DNA from: Planctomycetota bacterium
Lineage (GTDB): Bacteria > Planctomycetota > UBA8108 > JACQVS01
Assembly: GCA_028280485.1 (NCBI GenBank)
Contig: JANQLS010000076.1
Coordinates: 1-64,000 of the forward strand
Length of the DNA: 64,000 nt
Direction of reading: 5' to 3'
Part shown: positions 16,024 through 25,295 of the stretch, in pieces
How the letters are laid out: each line of letters starts with the position of its first letter
Position numbering within the stretch: position 1 is the stretch's first letter
The notes under the pieces: model-generated
Told to the model about the DNA's origin: nothing
What the model saw: the letters and a program-made list of their open reading frames with translations, nothing else
Database searches by the model: none
Translations under genes and position numbers: made by a program

Positions 16024-19000
16024 CTACTTCGAGGATTTGTAGTCGGATGGTTGGATCTCATATTTTTTGAGCAAAGTTCCGAAGTACCTCCGGCTAACCC
16101 CGAGGGCCTCCGCTGCATGAGTCGCATTACCTTCAAATTTCCTGAGGGCTTTCTCCATCAACTGAAGTTCCAGGCTCTGGCGGGCTTCAGTAAGGGTTGG
16201 GAGATCCTCATCGGCAATAACGAGATTTTGAGAAGAGTTCAATGGATCCGTTTCTGAGCTGAGAGGCTTCAGGTTATCAGGGCCAATCTTCTGCGGGCGA
16301 TCGATGGAGGCTCTCCTCAAAATGATTTCTAATTCACGAATATTTCCATCTAAGGGTTGCTGCTTTAAAAACTCGATGGCTTGGGGAGTGATCTCAGGTT
16401 TTGGTATAGAGAGCTCCTGGGAGATCCTGGTTAGAAGGAGATCCACCAGAGGAGGAAGGTCTTCAGTTCGCTCTCTCAGTGGAGGCAAGGTGATCACCTC
16501 TCCTTGAATTCTTGAGAGGAAGTCTTTTCGAATCGAATCTCTTTCAAGGAGCTCTTCACGTTGGAGTAAACTTGAAGAGACGACGCGAAAATCTACTTCG
16601 ACTTCATGGGAGCTTCCGAGGGGGCGTACTTTCTTCTGTTCGATGACTCTCAGTAATTTGGATTGAACCGTCGGGGGGAGATCTTCGATGCGATCGAGAT
16701 AAAGGGTGCCTCCCATCCCATTGACTAAAAGGCCATCGCGGTCACTTTCAGCTCCTGAAAATGCGCCTTGAGCCACGCCGAAGAGCTCACTTTCGATCAA
16801 GGCTTCGGGTAGCTCGCAGCCTTGACCCATGAAGGGAGCTTGGGAGCGGCGACTCACTTGATGGAGGAATCGAGCGAAGAAATCTTTTCCAACTCCGTGT
16901 TCTCCGGTGAAGAGGACGGGGATATCGGTGTTCGCTAAGCGTCTCACTTTAGACACGATTTCTTTCATGCTTGAGCTTTGAAAGATTTCGATAGCTTCTA
17001 AATCAAAATTTCCCTCTCCGAGTGAGCGACGGAGTTCGAGAGGCTCTTGGCGCTGGCTGATCACCGCGGTTTCAAGTTGACTCTTCTGCTGGATTAAATG
17101 AGTGTGAAGGCTTCTCAGCTCTTCGCTGAGTTGCACGCGTTGTTGTTTTTCTTTCTCCGCTTCGTGAGACAATTGATGCGCATGGATGGAATAGCTAAGA
17201 AAAGACTTCAAACAGCCCACGAGCGATTTTCGAAATGTTAATAGGTCTTCTAACTCGGTAGCATCTTTAAAGCTGACAAACAAAAGTGGGGCAGAACGTG
17301 GGGGATGAAAATTCGGCAGGCGAACGAGAGCCCAGTGACTTTGGAATTGATCTTCCCCCGTCTCACGAACGGAATTCAAAATTTGGTGATCTTGGACGCA
17401 GTTTGAAAAAGAGGCTTCATCCGAGCCTGCTGCAGTCAGTATCTCGGGTAAGTTCGAACTGGGTACTCCTAGTAAGCTTAAGCAATGAAGATCACAACCT
17501 TGTCTCAGGTACTCTAAGGAATCTGGATTGGGGTAAGCAGCCTGCTCCTTAAGCGAGGGGGGCGCTTGATTAAGAGTATCCAGAAGGAATTTAAAGGATT
17601 CAAAAAACTGAGGCATGTGAATCAGATCATCCAGTGGAGAGGGAATTGAATAAAGCTCATTTACTTTTTGCCTGATTTGACAGTTTGGCGAAGTCTCTTG
17701 CTCTCTGTGATTCGGTCGATGCTTAAGTAAGAAAGGCTCCAGTTTATCCGGATGCTCTAAGCCTCGTCGGGCTTTGAGAAGGGCTGTTGCAAATTCTAAT
17801 TTGAAACTTCTCGCGTTGTCTATTCTCTTCCAACTAAGAGATCTCAGGATGAGTGCTTTCGCCTGGAGGGATTCCCAGAAACTTGCTTCCGGCTGCTGGA
17901 AAAATGGATTCAAATCTGCTTCCTTGAGCTCATCATCTGAAAATATTACTTTTGAAACTTGATTCAAAAGGTTGAAGGGCATCTTTTGGCTTTTTGATCC
18001 CGTTGAGAAGTCTTGCTGAAACCAATTAAGAAGATTTCCTGTAATGCGTGGGTGACGGGCTTGAGCAACGATTTCTAGAATAGAAAGTGATGCTAAGAAT
18101 TGATAAGTTGATTGTCCCAAGTTTTTCGCCTGCCGATAAGCGAGCTTAAATTCATGAAGCTGTTGCGAAAGAGTAGGGGAGGGGTGAGTGAACTCAGAAC
18201 TCAAAAGTTGGGCACTCAAAAACATCAAGAGAGGAGTCTGTTGATGGTCGATGAGTCCTGATTGCGCTTCTTGAAAATGTTTTTTGGCCCGTTCAAGTTC
18301 ACCGATTTCTAAAAAGATCCTCGCCACCCCTAAGTGGGCTCTCGAAATCTGTCGAGCTAAATCGAGGGTTTTAGACTCGTTCAATCCTTCTAAGCGAACT
18401 CGTAAGGCTTTGTCAAATCGCCCGAGAGACAGGTACACATCTCCGAGATTGAAAAGCGCATTCAATCGAACGGTGGGGTCGATCAATCGGTTTTGCCTCA
18501 AGACTCTCTTAAGATAGCGAAGGGCCAGTAAGTGATTTCCCTCTTGTTTGGCGATCACTTCTAAACCCATCAGAATAGGAGTTCGATAGCGGTTGGGTCC
18601 CAAGCGCTCACTCATTTGTCGGGCTTCTTCAAACCGGGCCTTGGCTTCTTGAAGATGGCCGAATTTGAAACTTAAGGTGGCCAGATTGACGAGAGTTTTT
18701 AATTCCCCGAAGGTATCTGAGTTTTGTTTACAAATTTCCCAGGAGCGTTGAAATGAGGCTTGGGACGCCGAGTAGTTTCCTTGACGCGCGTGAAGAGTTG
18801 CCAGTTCGTGAGTAGCCCGTTCTTCTAATTCAAGGTGACTTAATCGGTGCGCCAAGAGTTCAGCTTTTTTTGAAAGGAGCACGGCGAAATCGAGGTTGTC
18901 GTTTTCAGCTTCGATGGCCGCCCAGTTAGCCAGGAGAGCGGTCATGACTAAGGACTTCAAATTGGGACTAGCACTTGAATGCTGGTCTTCCATTAACTTC

Positions 19001-21561
19001 TTGGCTAAAGAGCTTCGTTTTTTTAAATCACCCTGAGGAGATTGTAGGCCCGAGAGTTTCGATTGAATAAAGAGGAACAAACGAATCGCGTGAAGGACTT
19101 CACGATTCCTATTAGCAGCTTGAAGGACTTCTTCCATTTCCTGAAGGAAGTCTTCTAGTTTTGAGTTGTCGGTAAGGTCAGAGCTCAAGGCGATCAGCTC
19201 TCGAAGGATGAAAAGCTTTTCCCGTGAGTTCCTCGCCAAAGAGTTTAAGGATTGGCAGTGCTGGTAGATGACTTGAAGGTCTTTTTTAGTGGCTCCGAGG
19301 GATCTCGCATTACGTGAGGCTCTAATGGCCAACCAAAAGAGCTTAGCTGGTTGTTGATTTTGTTTTTGAAGTAATTGATCGATGGTCTTTAAAAGAGGCT
19401 TGAGCTCTGTTTGGGTCGAGCAATGCCTCAGCGCGAGTTTCAACACCGAGACCGCTCGAGAAAGCTCAGCGTTCTGAGCTAGAAGAAGCGCATGATGCGG
19501 GACATCAGCCTGAATGAGAGTCAGCCTTTTGAGTTCTTCTCTTTGGAAAAGCTTTGAAAAATTTTTACGAAGGGATATCGAATGAGGCGACTCCTTGAGG
19601 CCACTCGAGGTTTGTTGAACTCTTTGAAGAGCTGGATTCAAAACGGAATAAAAAGCGATATCTTCCCTATTCCATTTTTGAATTTCTCCAGTCCAGAGTC
19701 CTTTTTCAAAGAACTCTTTAGGATCCCTTAAGAATTCGCTCACTTCGGAGTGAAGTGTCGATTTGGGGTTGAGAGATTCGATAAAGGACTCAACGAGCTG
19801 ATGCCATTCTCGAAGGGTGAGGTGGATACCCAAAAGAGATTCGAATAACTCAAAAAGATTCGACTTCGTTTCAGTTTCAAGAGGCGGATTTAAATCTGAA
19901 GATTGAGAACTTTGATCTAAATTGGTGATTTTCTCTTCCCAATCGGGAGGAACGATAAACTCCCCTTCGGAATTTTTTCCAGACCCAGCTGTAGAAAGAG
20001 ATTGAAGCAGTCTCATGAACTCTCCCGGCAAACCCCGACTCTTTTCATAGAGATGAGTGAATACGTTTTCGGGGAGAATTTTCGATTGAAAAAAAAGTTG
20101 AGCGAATTGAAGCGAGGCTTCCTTTTTGAGAGGAAAAATTTGAAGAGAATTCGTTCGGAGGGAACTCAAGCTGAATTTCTCGTCGTCGAGTGGAGCCGTT
20201 GTTTCGATAATGATTCGAGACTTAAAGCCGGGTGCTTGAATTTTTGAAACTTCTTCTAAGAGATGAAGCACGGGTTTCGATTTGAGAATCGATTCGATAG
20301 ACCCAATATAGATGAGGAGCTTCTCTTGAGAGAGTTTTTCTAACCAAGTCAAAAGGGCGCCGGGCTGTGAATGTTGACTGCCTAAATTTTCTTCTAGGGT
20401 ACTTAGGGCTCGGCTTTCTTCCTTAAGAATGAGAGTTGTCATTCCTTCGAGCTGAGCTTCGGCTAATACCTCTTTGATGATCGTCGTTTTACCAACTCGT
20501 TTTTGGCCATAAAGGTTAAATAGCCCTGAGGTATCTACTGACAGAGGCTCTTGTAACCAAGTGCTGAGAACCTCAATTTCTTGAGTTCTCCCAACACAGC
20601 GAGTTATAGTTTTTGATGCTAATGTTGAAGGACGATGTTGAAATTGTCTTTTGAGGAAACTCGTCACTTCTTGAGTCGTAAAACGATCTTCTCGGCGAGG
20701 CTGAGTGAGTTGCTTGAGAAGTTCGATGAAAGCTCTTGGTACTGAAGAAAAGTTTCCTTCCAAGGTTGCTGGTTTTTCGGAGTTGAGCCATTTTTCATGG
20801 CTATCCAACTGATCGATACGGAAGGGAAGTCGACCTTGAGCCGCGTGGAAAAAGCTTAAGCCCAGGGCGAAGAGATCATCAGAAATCGCTCCATCTTGCT
20901 GTTGAGGATGGGGGAGATAAGCCGGTGTTCGTTTTCTTCGAATTCCTTGAGAGAGTGCTCCCCGCTGAGAGCCGGCTCCACCGAAATCGATAACCGTTAA
21001 CTTATAATCTGATGGCTTCGTCGATTGTTTTGACGATGTTGAGCTGATGAGAAGGTTCGATGGTTTAATGTCACCGTGGTAGGCACCGGCCTGATCGATT
21101 GCAGTGAGGGCATCGAGTCCATGATGGAGCAATGTGACCCACGTTTCTGGAAACTTTTCGAGAGGATTGTCTGAGGCCCAACTGAGGAGATCAACTCCTT
21201 GAATCAATTCCGAAGTGAAATAAGCTCCACGTTCATTCTTTAAGAAACCAAAATCGATCACTCTACTGATCGATGGATGTGACAATTTTCTAAGCCACCT
21301 AAATTCATCGCCGATGGCGGATATCTCTTCAGGACGCAATCCCGAAAATTCAATGATTTTTAGGGCAACACTTTCCTCAGTTCCCTTTGCTTGAGCTTCG
21401 AAAACACTTCCCTCTCCTCCCTCACCCAATTTACGTATCAAGTTATATTGCCCCTCGAGCCAAGAAGATTCAGGAATGGACTGATCCTGATCTATTGGCG
21501 AAATCCCTTTGAGGGGATTAGAAGATGAAGAGGGAGCCTTGGAGGCATCGGATGGATTCAT
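16024..21561 (-). CDS. Giant Ser/Thr kinase - AAA ATPase - TPR - sigma-54 activator fusion
   Basis: 1845 residues. Residues about 38-305 are a Hanks-type kinase: LGEGGEGSV loop, K68, HGDIKPSN (D164, N169) and DFG 192-194. The Arg of HRD is Gly, as in kinases not needing activation-loop phosphorylation. A P-loop ATPase follows (GQKRVGKT, 352-359), then a long helical region with TPRs (about 850-1150) and a GAF-like region (about 1330-1500). The sigma-54 AAA+ domain has Walker A GEHGVGKD (1553-1560), GAFSGA (1599-1604) and the DGNIREL sensor II. A Fis-type HTH ends the protein (about 1810-1838). Walker B reads LDRIED, with Arg1624 where Glu is expected. The layout resembles transcription activators controlled by a fused kinase and sensor. 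Operator-like repeats lie upstream. Confidence 0.9.
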   Translation of the reverse strand: MNPSDASKAPSSSSNPLKGISPIDQDQSIPESSWLEGQYNLIRKLGEGGEGSVFEAQAKGTEESVALKIIEFSGLRPEEISAIGDEFRWLRKLSHPSISRVIDFGFLKNERGAYFTSELIQGVDLLSWASDNPLEKFPETWVTLLHHGLDALTAIDQAGAYHGDIKPSNLLISSTSSKQSTKPSDYKLTVIDFGGAGSQRGALSQGIRRKRTPAYLPHPQQQDGAISDDLFALGLSFFHAAQGRLPFRIDQLDSHEKWLNSEKPATLEGNFSSVPRAFIELLKQLTQPRREDRFTTQEVTSFLKRQFQHRPSTLASKTITRCVGRTQEIEVLSTWLQEPLSVDTSGLFNLYGQKRVGKTTIIKEVLAEAQLEGMTTLILKEESRALSTLEENLGSQHSQPGALLTWLEKLSQEKLLIYIGSIESILKSKPVLHLLEEVSKIQAPGFKSRIIIETTAPLDDEKFSLSSLRTNSLQIFPLKKEASLQFAQLFFQSKILPENVFTHLYEKSRGLPGEFMRLLQSLSTAGSGKNSEGEFIVPPDWEEKITNLDQSSQSSDLNPPLETETKSNLFELFESLLGIHLTLREWHQLVESFIESLNPKSTLHSEVSEFLRDPKEFFEKGLWTGEIQKWNREDIAFYSVLNPALQRVQQTSSGLKESPHSISLRKNFSKLFQREELKRLTLIQADVPHHALLLAQNAELSRAVSVLKLALRHCSTQTELKPLLKTIDQLLQKQNQQPAKLFWLAIRASRNARSLGATKKDLQVIYQHCQSLNSLARNSREKLFILRELIALSSDLTDNSKLEDFLQEMEEVLQAANRNREVLHAIRLFLFIQSKLSGLQSPQGDLKKRSSLAKKLMEDQHSSASPNLKSLVMTALLANWAAIEAENDNLDFAVLLSKKAELLAHRLSHLELEERATHELATLHARQGNYSASQASFQRSWEICKQNSDTFGELKTLVNLATLSFKFGHLQEAKARFEEARQMSERLGPNRYRTPILMGLEVIAKQEGNHLLALRYLKRVLRQNRLIDPTVRLNALFNLGDVYLSLGRFDKALRVRLEGLNESKTLDLARQISRAHLGVARIFLEIGELERAKKHFQEAQSGLIDHQQTPLLMFLSAQLLSSEFTHPSPTLSQQLHEFKLAYRQAKNLGQSTYQFLASLSILEIVAQARHPRITGNLLNWFQQDFSTGSKSQKMPFNLLNQVSKVIFSDDELKEADLNPFFQQPEASFWESLQAKALILRSLSWKRIDNARSFKLEFATALLKARRGLEHPDKLEPFLLKHRPNHREQETSPNCQIRQKVNELYSIPSPLDDLIHMPQFFESFKFLLDTLNQAPPSLKEQAAYPNPDSLEYLRQGCDLHCLSLLGVPSSNLPEILTAAGSDEASFSNCVQDHQILNSVRETGEDQFQSHWALVRLPNFHPPRSAPLLFVSFKDATELEDLLTFRKSLVGCLKSFLSYSIHAHQLSHEAEKEKQQRVQLSEELRSLHTHLIQQKSQLETAVISQRQEPLELRRSLGEGNFDLEAIEIFQSSSMKEIVSKVRRLANTDIPVLFTGEHGVGKDFFARFLHQVSRRSQAPFMGQGCELPEALIESELFGVAQGAFSGAESDRDGLLVNGMGGTLYLDRIEDLPPTVQSKLLRVIEQKKVRPLGSSHEVEVDFRVVSSSLLQREELLERDSIRKDFLSRIQGEVITLPPLRERTEDLPPLVDLLLTRISQELSIPKPEITPQAIEFLKQQPLDGNIRELEIILRRASIDRPQKIGPDNLKPLSSETDPLNSSQNLVIADEDLPTLTEARQSLELQLMEKALRKFEGNATHAAEALGVSRRYFGTLLKKYEIQPSDYKSSK

Positions 21562-21645
21562 AACATCAATTTTCTCACTCTCGGGATAAAGAGTCCAAGG
21601 CTGAAATTTTAGATTGAGGGGGAGAGGCCCAAATTCCTTGAGTTA

Positions 21646-21713
21646 TAGCCAAATTCACCAGAATTTGAGTGGGATTGATTCTCGGTAGCCAAATTCGCCA
21701 GAAATTGGGTGGG
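21646..21713. promoter_or_regulatory. Two direct repeats with internal palindrome between divergent genes
   Basis: 28-bp units at 21646-21673 and 21686-21713, 40 bp apart: TAGCCAAATTC-NCCA-GAAWTTG-RGTGGG. The first holds a perfect palindrome CAAATTC-ACCA-GAATTTG; the second is imperfect. They lie between the kinase-activator gene (-) and uppP (+), where an activator or autoregulator would bind. No -24/-12 sigma-54 promoter was found nearby. Confidence 0.5.
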
Positions 21714-21847
21714 GGAACTTTAAAGTAGATGAACTCATCCACCGATGTTCGAAAGAGGATGATTGAAATGAGTTTGAAGGACCGGTAAAGTTTGCGCTCA
21801 TTCAATCGAAGATCAACAACGCATTCAATTTTAAGAAGTGAACCGAA

Positions 21848-22639
21848 ATGGAATTGCCTGAAGTGTGGAAAGGCGCGATCCTCGGGATCGTTCAAGGCTT
21901 GACGGAATTCTTACCGATTTCATCGAGCGGCCATCTCATCGCTAGTAAAGAGATCCTTGGATTTCAGGAGGCCGGTCTTACTTTCGATGTCGCTTTGCAT
22001 GTCGCCACCCTCGCTGCGGTTATTTTCTATTTCCGAAAAGACATCTTAACTCTTCTGAAGAGCTCCAATCGGATTCGGTTCTTGATGATCATCGCCTTGG
22101 GAACGATTCCCGGAGTGGCTTTAGGAATTTTTCTCAGCGACTGGAGAGATACGGTCTCCCCATGGTTTGTCGTCGGCGGCTGGACTTTTTCGGCGACTTA
22201 TCTTTTGTTCTCCAAAGGGAGAGGGGGCGAAACGCAACACGGGGATGTTTCCTGGTGGCAAGGACTGGGGGTAGGTTGTGCTCAGGCACTCGCACTGTTT
22301 CCTGGGGTTTCTCGGGCCGGTTCCTCGATTACTTGTGGTTTGTGGTTAGGGCTTTCGAGGGAATCAGCCGCAAAGTTTTCATTCTTATTATCGATTCCCA
22401 TCGTGAGTGGTGCGGGCCTCAAAAAGGCCTATGATTTATATAAAACCCAAGAGGGGAGCCTCGGAGATGCCCTCGGCGCTCCCTTGATCGCGGGGATGGT
22501 TTTATCCTTCCTCGTCGGTCTTGGGGCTATTTTTATTCTGATGAAAGTCTTGAGAGGCAATAGCTTTCACCGCTTCGGTTGGTACAACCTTTTTGCTGCA
22601 GTTGCTTTCGGTTTATTCTTATTTTTAAAAGGCTCCTGA
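21848..22639 (+). CDS. uppP: Undecaprenyl-diphosphatase UppP (BacA)
   Basis: 263 residues, the usual length. It dephosphorylates undecaprenyl diphosphate to recycle the lipid carrier of peptidoglycan and other envelope glycans. The family signature GIVQGLTEFLPISSSGHLI lies at about residues 13-31 and the second motif PGVSRAGSSIT in the middle. About seven to eight membrane segments are visible. Divergent from the kinase-activator gene and 155 bp ahead of the isochorismatase-like gene. Consistent with the peptidoglycan genes at 26.5-33 kb. Confidence 0.95.
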   Translation: MELPEVWKGAILGIVQGLTEFLPISSSGHLIASKEILGFQEAGLTFDVALHVATLAAVIFYFRKDILTLLKSSNRIRFLMIIALGTIPGVALGIFLSDWRDTVSPWFVVGGWTFSATYLLFSKGRGGETQHGDVSWWQGLGVGCAQALALFPGVSRAGSSITCGLWLGLSRESAAKFSFLLSIPIVSGAGLKKAYDLYKTQEGSLGDALGAPLIAGMVLSFLVGLGAIFILMKVLRGNSFHRFGWYNLFAAVAFGLFLFLKGS

Positions 22640-22793
22640 TTTCCCAACCTTATGAGCTTGAATGTTTGGGGGCGAAATCCTTAAGATTTCTAAAACTTGC
22701 GTGTTTCCCGTAGCCAAATTTGGTCCATATACGCCCGCTTTAAATCAGCTCTTAATCGCCCTCATCTCCCCTCAATTCACGAGGAGCTTTACT

Positions 22794-23660
22794 GTGCGAA
22801 CATCTCTCATCCTCTTGCTCGTCATCGCCAGCTTCGGTTGTAATACCACCATGACCTCATCCGATTCTCTAAACTTAACTCTTCGCTCTCGCGATAAAAC
22901 CACGGGAGAAATTTCAATTCAAGACACGAAGTGGGACCCGAAGAAAACCGCACTCGTGATCTGTGATATGTGGGATGATCACTGGTGTAAAGGAGCGGCG
23001 AAAAGAGTGGTTGAACTGACGGGTCCGGTAAATCAACTCGTTGAGAAGGCGCGAGAACAAGGGGTGTTCATCGTTCATGCTCCCAGTTCGACGGTTTCTT
23101 TTTATGATGGCACACTGCAACGCAAGTTAGCTCAAGAAGCTTCTTTTCATAAAACTCCGAAGCCCCTTTCTACGGAAGATCGTTGGGGAACGAAATGGTG
23201 CTACCCCGATAAAGAACGGGGTGAACCAGAAATGCCGATCGACGATTCGGATATGGGTTGCGACTGTAAAGAGAAATGTGAAATTAGAAGTGCCTGGACG
23301 CGTCAAATCAAATCGATCGATATTAAAGATGGGGACGCCATCACGGACAACGGCCAGGAGGTCTACAACCTCTACAAAGAACGGGGCATTGAAAACGTGA
23401 TCATCTGCGGGGTGCATCTCAACATGTGCGTGCTCGGCCGTCCCTTTGCCATTCGACAAATGGTGCAGCAAGGTATGAACGTAGCTTTGGTACGGGATTT
23501 AACTGACACCATGTACAACTCGCAAAAAGCGCCTTTTGTGAATCACTTCAGTGGTACGGATTTGGTCGTTGCTCACGTCGAGAAGTATTGGTGCCCCAGC
23601 TTTGAGAGCTCCGATATTTTAGGCGGGAAGGCGTTTGTTTTTTCTGAAGACAAGCGTTAA
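22794..23660 (+). CDS. Isochorismatase-family cysteine hydrolase, probable lipoprotein
   Basis: 288 residues from the GTG at 22794, chosen because GAGGAG (22781-22786) sits 7 nt upstream and the protein then starts with a signal peptide (RTSLILLLVIASFGC); the longer frame to 22662 lacks this. The catalytic residues of the fold are seen: Asp in VICDMWDDHW and the nucleophile Cys in HLNMCVLGRPF. A Cys-rich insert (DMGCDCKEKCE) in the middle is unusual. Family members hydrolyse amides or isochorismate; an exported one is not making siderophores, so the substrate is unknown. The stop overlaps the convergent BASS gene by 4 bp. Confidence 0.8.
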   Translation: MRTSLILLLVIASFGCNTTMTSSDSLNLTLRSRDKTTGEISIQDTKWDPKKTALVICDMWDDHWCKGAAKRVVELTGPVNQLVEKAREQGVFIVHAPSSTVSFYDGTLQRKLAQEASFHKTPKPLSTEDRWGTKWCYPDKERGEPEMPIDDSDMGCDCKEKCEIRSAWTRQIKSIDIKDGDAITDNGQEVYNLYKERGIENVIICGVHLNMCVLGRPFAIRQMVQQGMNVALVRDLTDTMYNSQKAPFVNHFSGTDLVVAHVEKYWCPSFESSDILGGKAFVFSEDKR

Positions 23661-24685
23661 GACCTGGAGGCACTTTCTTTAGCTCTTCGTCTCTTCAATA
23701 TCTCAATTAATACGGCCCCGGTGATGATGCACCAGAGGGCGAAGAGCGCCGCAGGCACTGCCACTCCCTCTTTATCTTCGAAGGCACCCACGGCTAAGAC
23801 CACTCCCATACCTGCGTTTTGCATGCCCACTTCGATGGAGAGGGTGATCTTTTGTTGAGTCGTTAAACCATAGAGTCCACCTAAGAGACCACCTAATATA
23901 AATCCCAAGGCGTTCACTATGACGACTCCGAAGGCGATGATGAAGGTCGTTTCTTTGAGATGGCTATGGGTCCATTGAACGACGAAAGCGCAAATCAAAA
24001 CGATTGAGATCACAGCTACGACGGGTGAAGCTTGTTCGAAGAACTCTTTTCCTTTGGGATAGAGAACTCTTAAGCTTAATCCCGCTAAGAGGGGAATCGC
24101 CACTGTCCAAGCGAGTTTCCAGATTTGAGGGAGGAGGTCGAGTTGAATCGTCGCGCCCGCAAGCGTCACCACTAATATTGGGGTGAGAAAAACAGCGATC
24201 ACCGAAGCGAAGCTCGTTAGGGTTACGGAGTAAGCGGCGTCTCCTTTGGCCAAATAAGTTAGTACGTTACTCGTCATGGCTCCCGGGGCGCAGCCAACGA
24301 CGATAAACCCTAAAGCGATATCGGGATGAAACTGAAAGGTTTTCGTCAATCCGAAGGCGAGTAAGGGCATGACGCTGAATTGTGTCAACAAACCCAACAA
24401 CACGGCTTTGGGATGCGTTGCCAAGATCTTAAAGCTCTTAGGATCGATCACTGTCCCCACACTGAACATCGTGAAGGCAAACAACCAATTGAAGATTGCC
24501 TGATCCCAAATCGCGAAGATCGATTGACTTTTCTCAAGCGGTGTTTCTGACAGAAATCCTCCCAAGAAAAATCTCAGCGAGTATTGCGTCCACTCAAAAT
24601 CCCCCGGGCGATAAAAAGCCCATACTCCGATGATGATCACCCAGATGGGGAGTAGTGCGGTAAAGGTGGAGAGGGATTTTTTCAT
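23657..24685 (-). CDS. Bile acid:sodium symporter (BASS) family transporter
   Basis: 342 residues and about nine to ten membrane segments. The family is shown by VVGCAPGAMTSNVLTYLAKGD and by SIEVGMQNAGMGVVLA, which correspond to the two crossover motifs that bind sodium and substrate. BASS proteins import organic anions with sodium; the substrate here cannot be read from sequence. The C-terminus is basic (ILKRRRAKES). It is transcribed alone; a nested palindromic element lies upstream. Confidence 0.85.
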   Translation of the reverse strand: MKKSLSTFTALLPIWVIIIGVWAFYRPGDFEWTQYSLRFFLGGFLSETPLEKSQSIFAIWDQAIFNWLFAFTMFSVGTVIDPKSFKILATHPKAVLLGLLTQFSVMPLLAFGLTKTFQFHPDIALGFIVVGCAPGAMTSNVLTYLAKGDAAYSVTLTSFASVIAVFLTPILVVTLAGATIQLDLLPQIWKLAWTVAIPLLAGLSLRVLYPKGKEFFEQASPVVAVISIVLICAFVVQWTHSHLKETTFIIAFGVVIVNALGFILGGLLGGLYGLTTQQKITLSIEVGMQNAGMGVVLAVGAFEDKEGVAVPAALFALWCIITGAVLIEILKRRRAKESASRS

Positions 24686-24868
24686 GGGGGAGAAGCGTTC
24701 TAACGCGTGGATATAATTGATTGAGTTTAGAACTTTAGATTCTACAAAATTTTTTGCTGAAGTTCAGGGGGACATATCTGAATTCTTTAGTTGTGATCGA
24801 TGTGCAGTGAGTGATTTAATTTGCGGTGTATAGAAGATTGAATTATTTCATTAGATCTAAGGCAACTA

Positions 24869-25107
24869 TTCGCCAAGGGCTGAAAGCCCGTAACTTCATA
24901 GCCCAGGGCAGAGCAGCGAAGCTGCGCCGCCCTGAGTAAACATCATCTCGAAACAAAGCCCTGTAAGGGCGACAGTATCAAGGAGGAATCTCGCCCCAAG
25001 ATTTACTGACGCCCTTACAGGGCTCGACCGTCTTTCAAATTTCAACCCAGGGCGACGCTTCGCTTTGCCCTGGGCTATAAACTAGCAGGCTTTCAGCCCT
25101 TGGCGAA
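24869..25107. repeat. Nested three-level inverted repeat (239 bp)
   Basis: Outer arms: TTCGCCAAGGGCTGAAAGCC (24869) and its complement ending at 25107. Middle arms: ATAGCCCAGGGC... and ...GCCCTGGGCTAT, with CGAAGC-rich variation. Inner arms: AAGCCCTGTAAGGGCG and CGCCCTTACAGGGCT. The layers look like distinct REP units stacked inside each other. No ORF lies inside. Confidence 0.8.
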
Positions 25108-25209
25108 ATGGCCCGGCTTGAAACGAATTTAAATTTCAATATTTCCCATCGGGGTTCAATAACAGAGCCCTTCGTGTCTCCTATTATAATTTCTACACCA
25201 ACATTCCAT

Positions 25210-25251
25210 AAAAAAAGAGCCAAGGCACTCACTGAGTGACCTGGCTCTTTT
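25210..25251 (-). terminator. Terminator of the glutathione peroxidase gene
   Basis: AGAGCCA-AGG-CACTC / GAGTG-A-CCTGGCTCT forms a long stem. On the minus strand a run of seven T follows. A shorter T run on the plus side may make it bidirectional. Confidence 0.75.
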
Positions 25252-25295
25252 AGTTTTAAATCAAAGACAAGAATTCAGTTTAAGGTTGCGTCGGC

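Noticed and set aside
21779..21795. Possible sigma-54 -24/-12 promoter before uppP
   Set aside because: The GG and GC dinucleotides are 13 bases apart instead of 10.
21575..21895. 106-codon minus-strand frame between the kinase-activator and uppP
   Set aside because: It overlaps the uppP start on the other strand, has no family resemblance, and covers the operator-like repeats.
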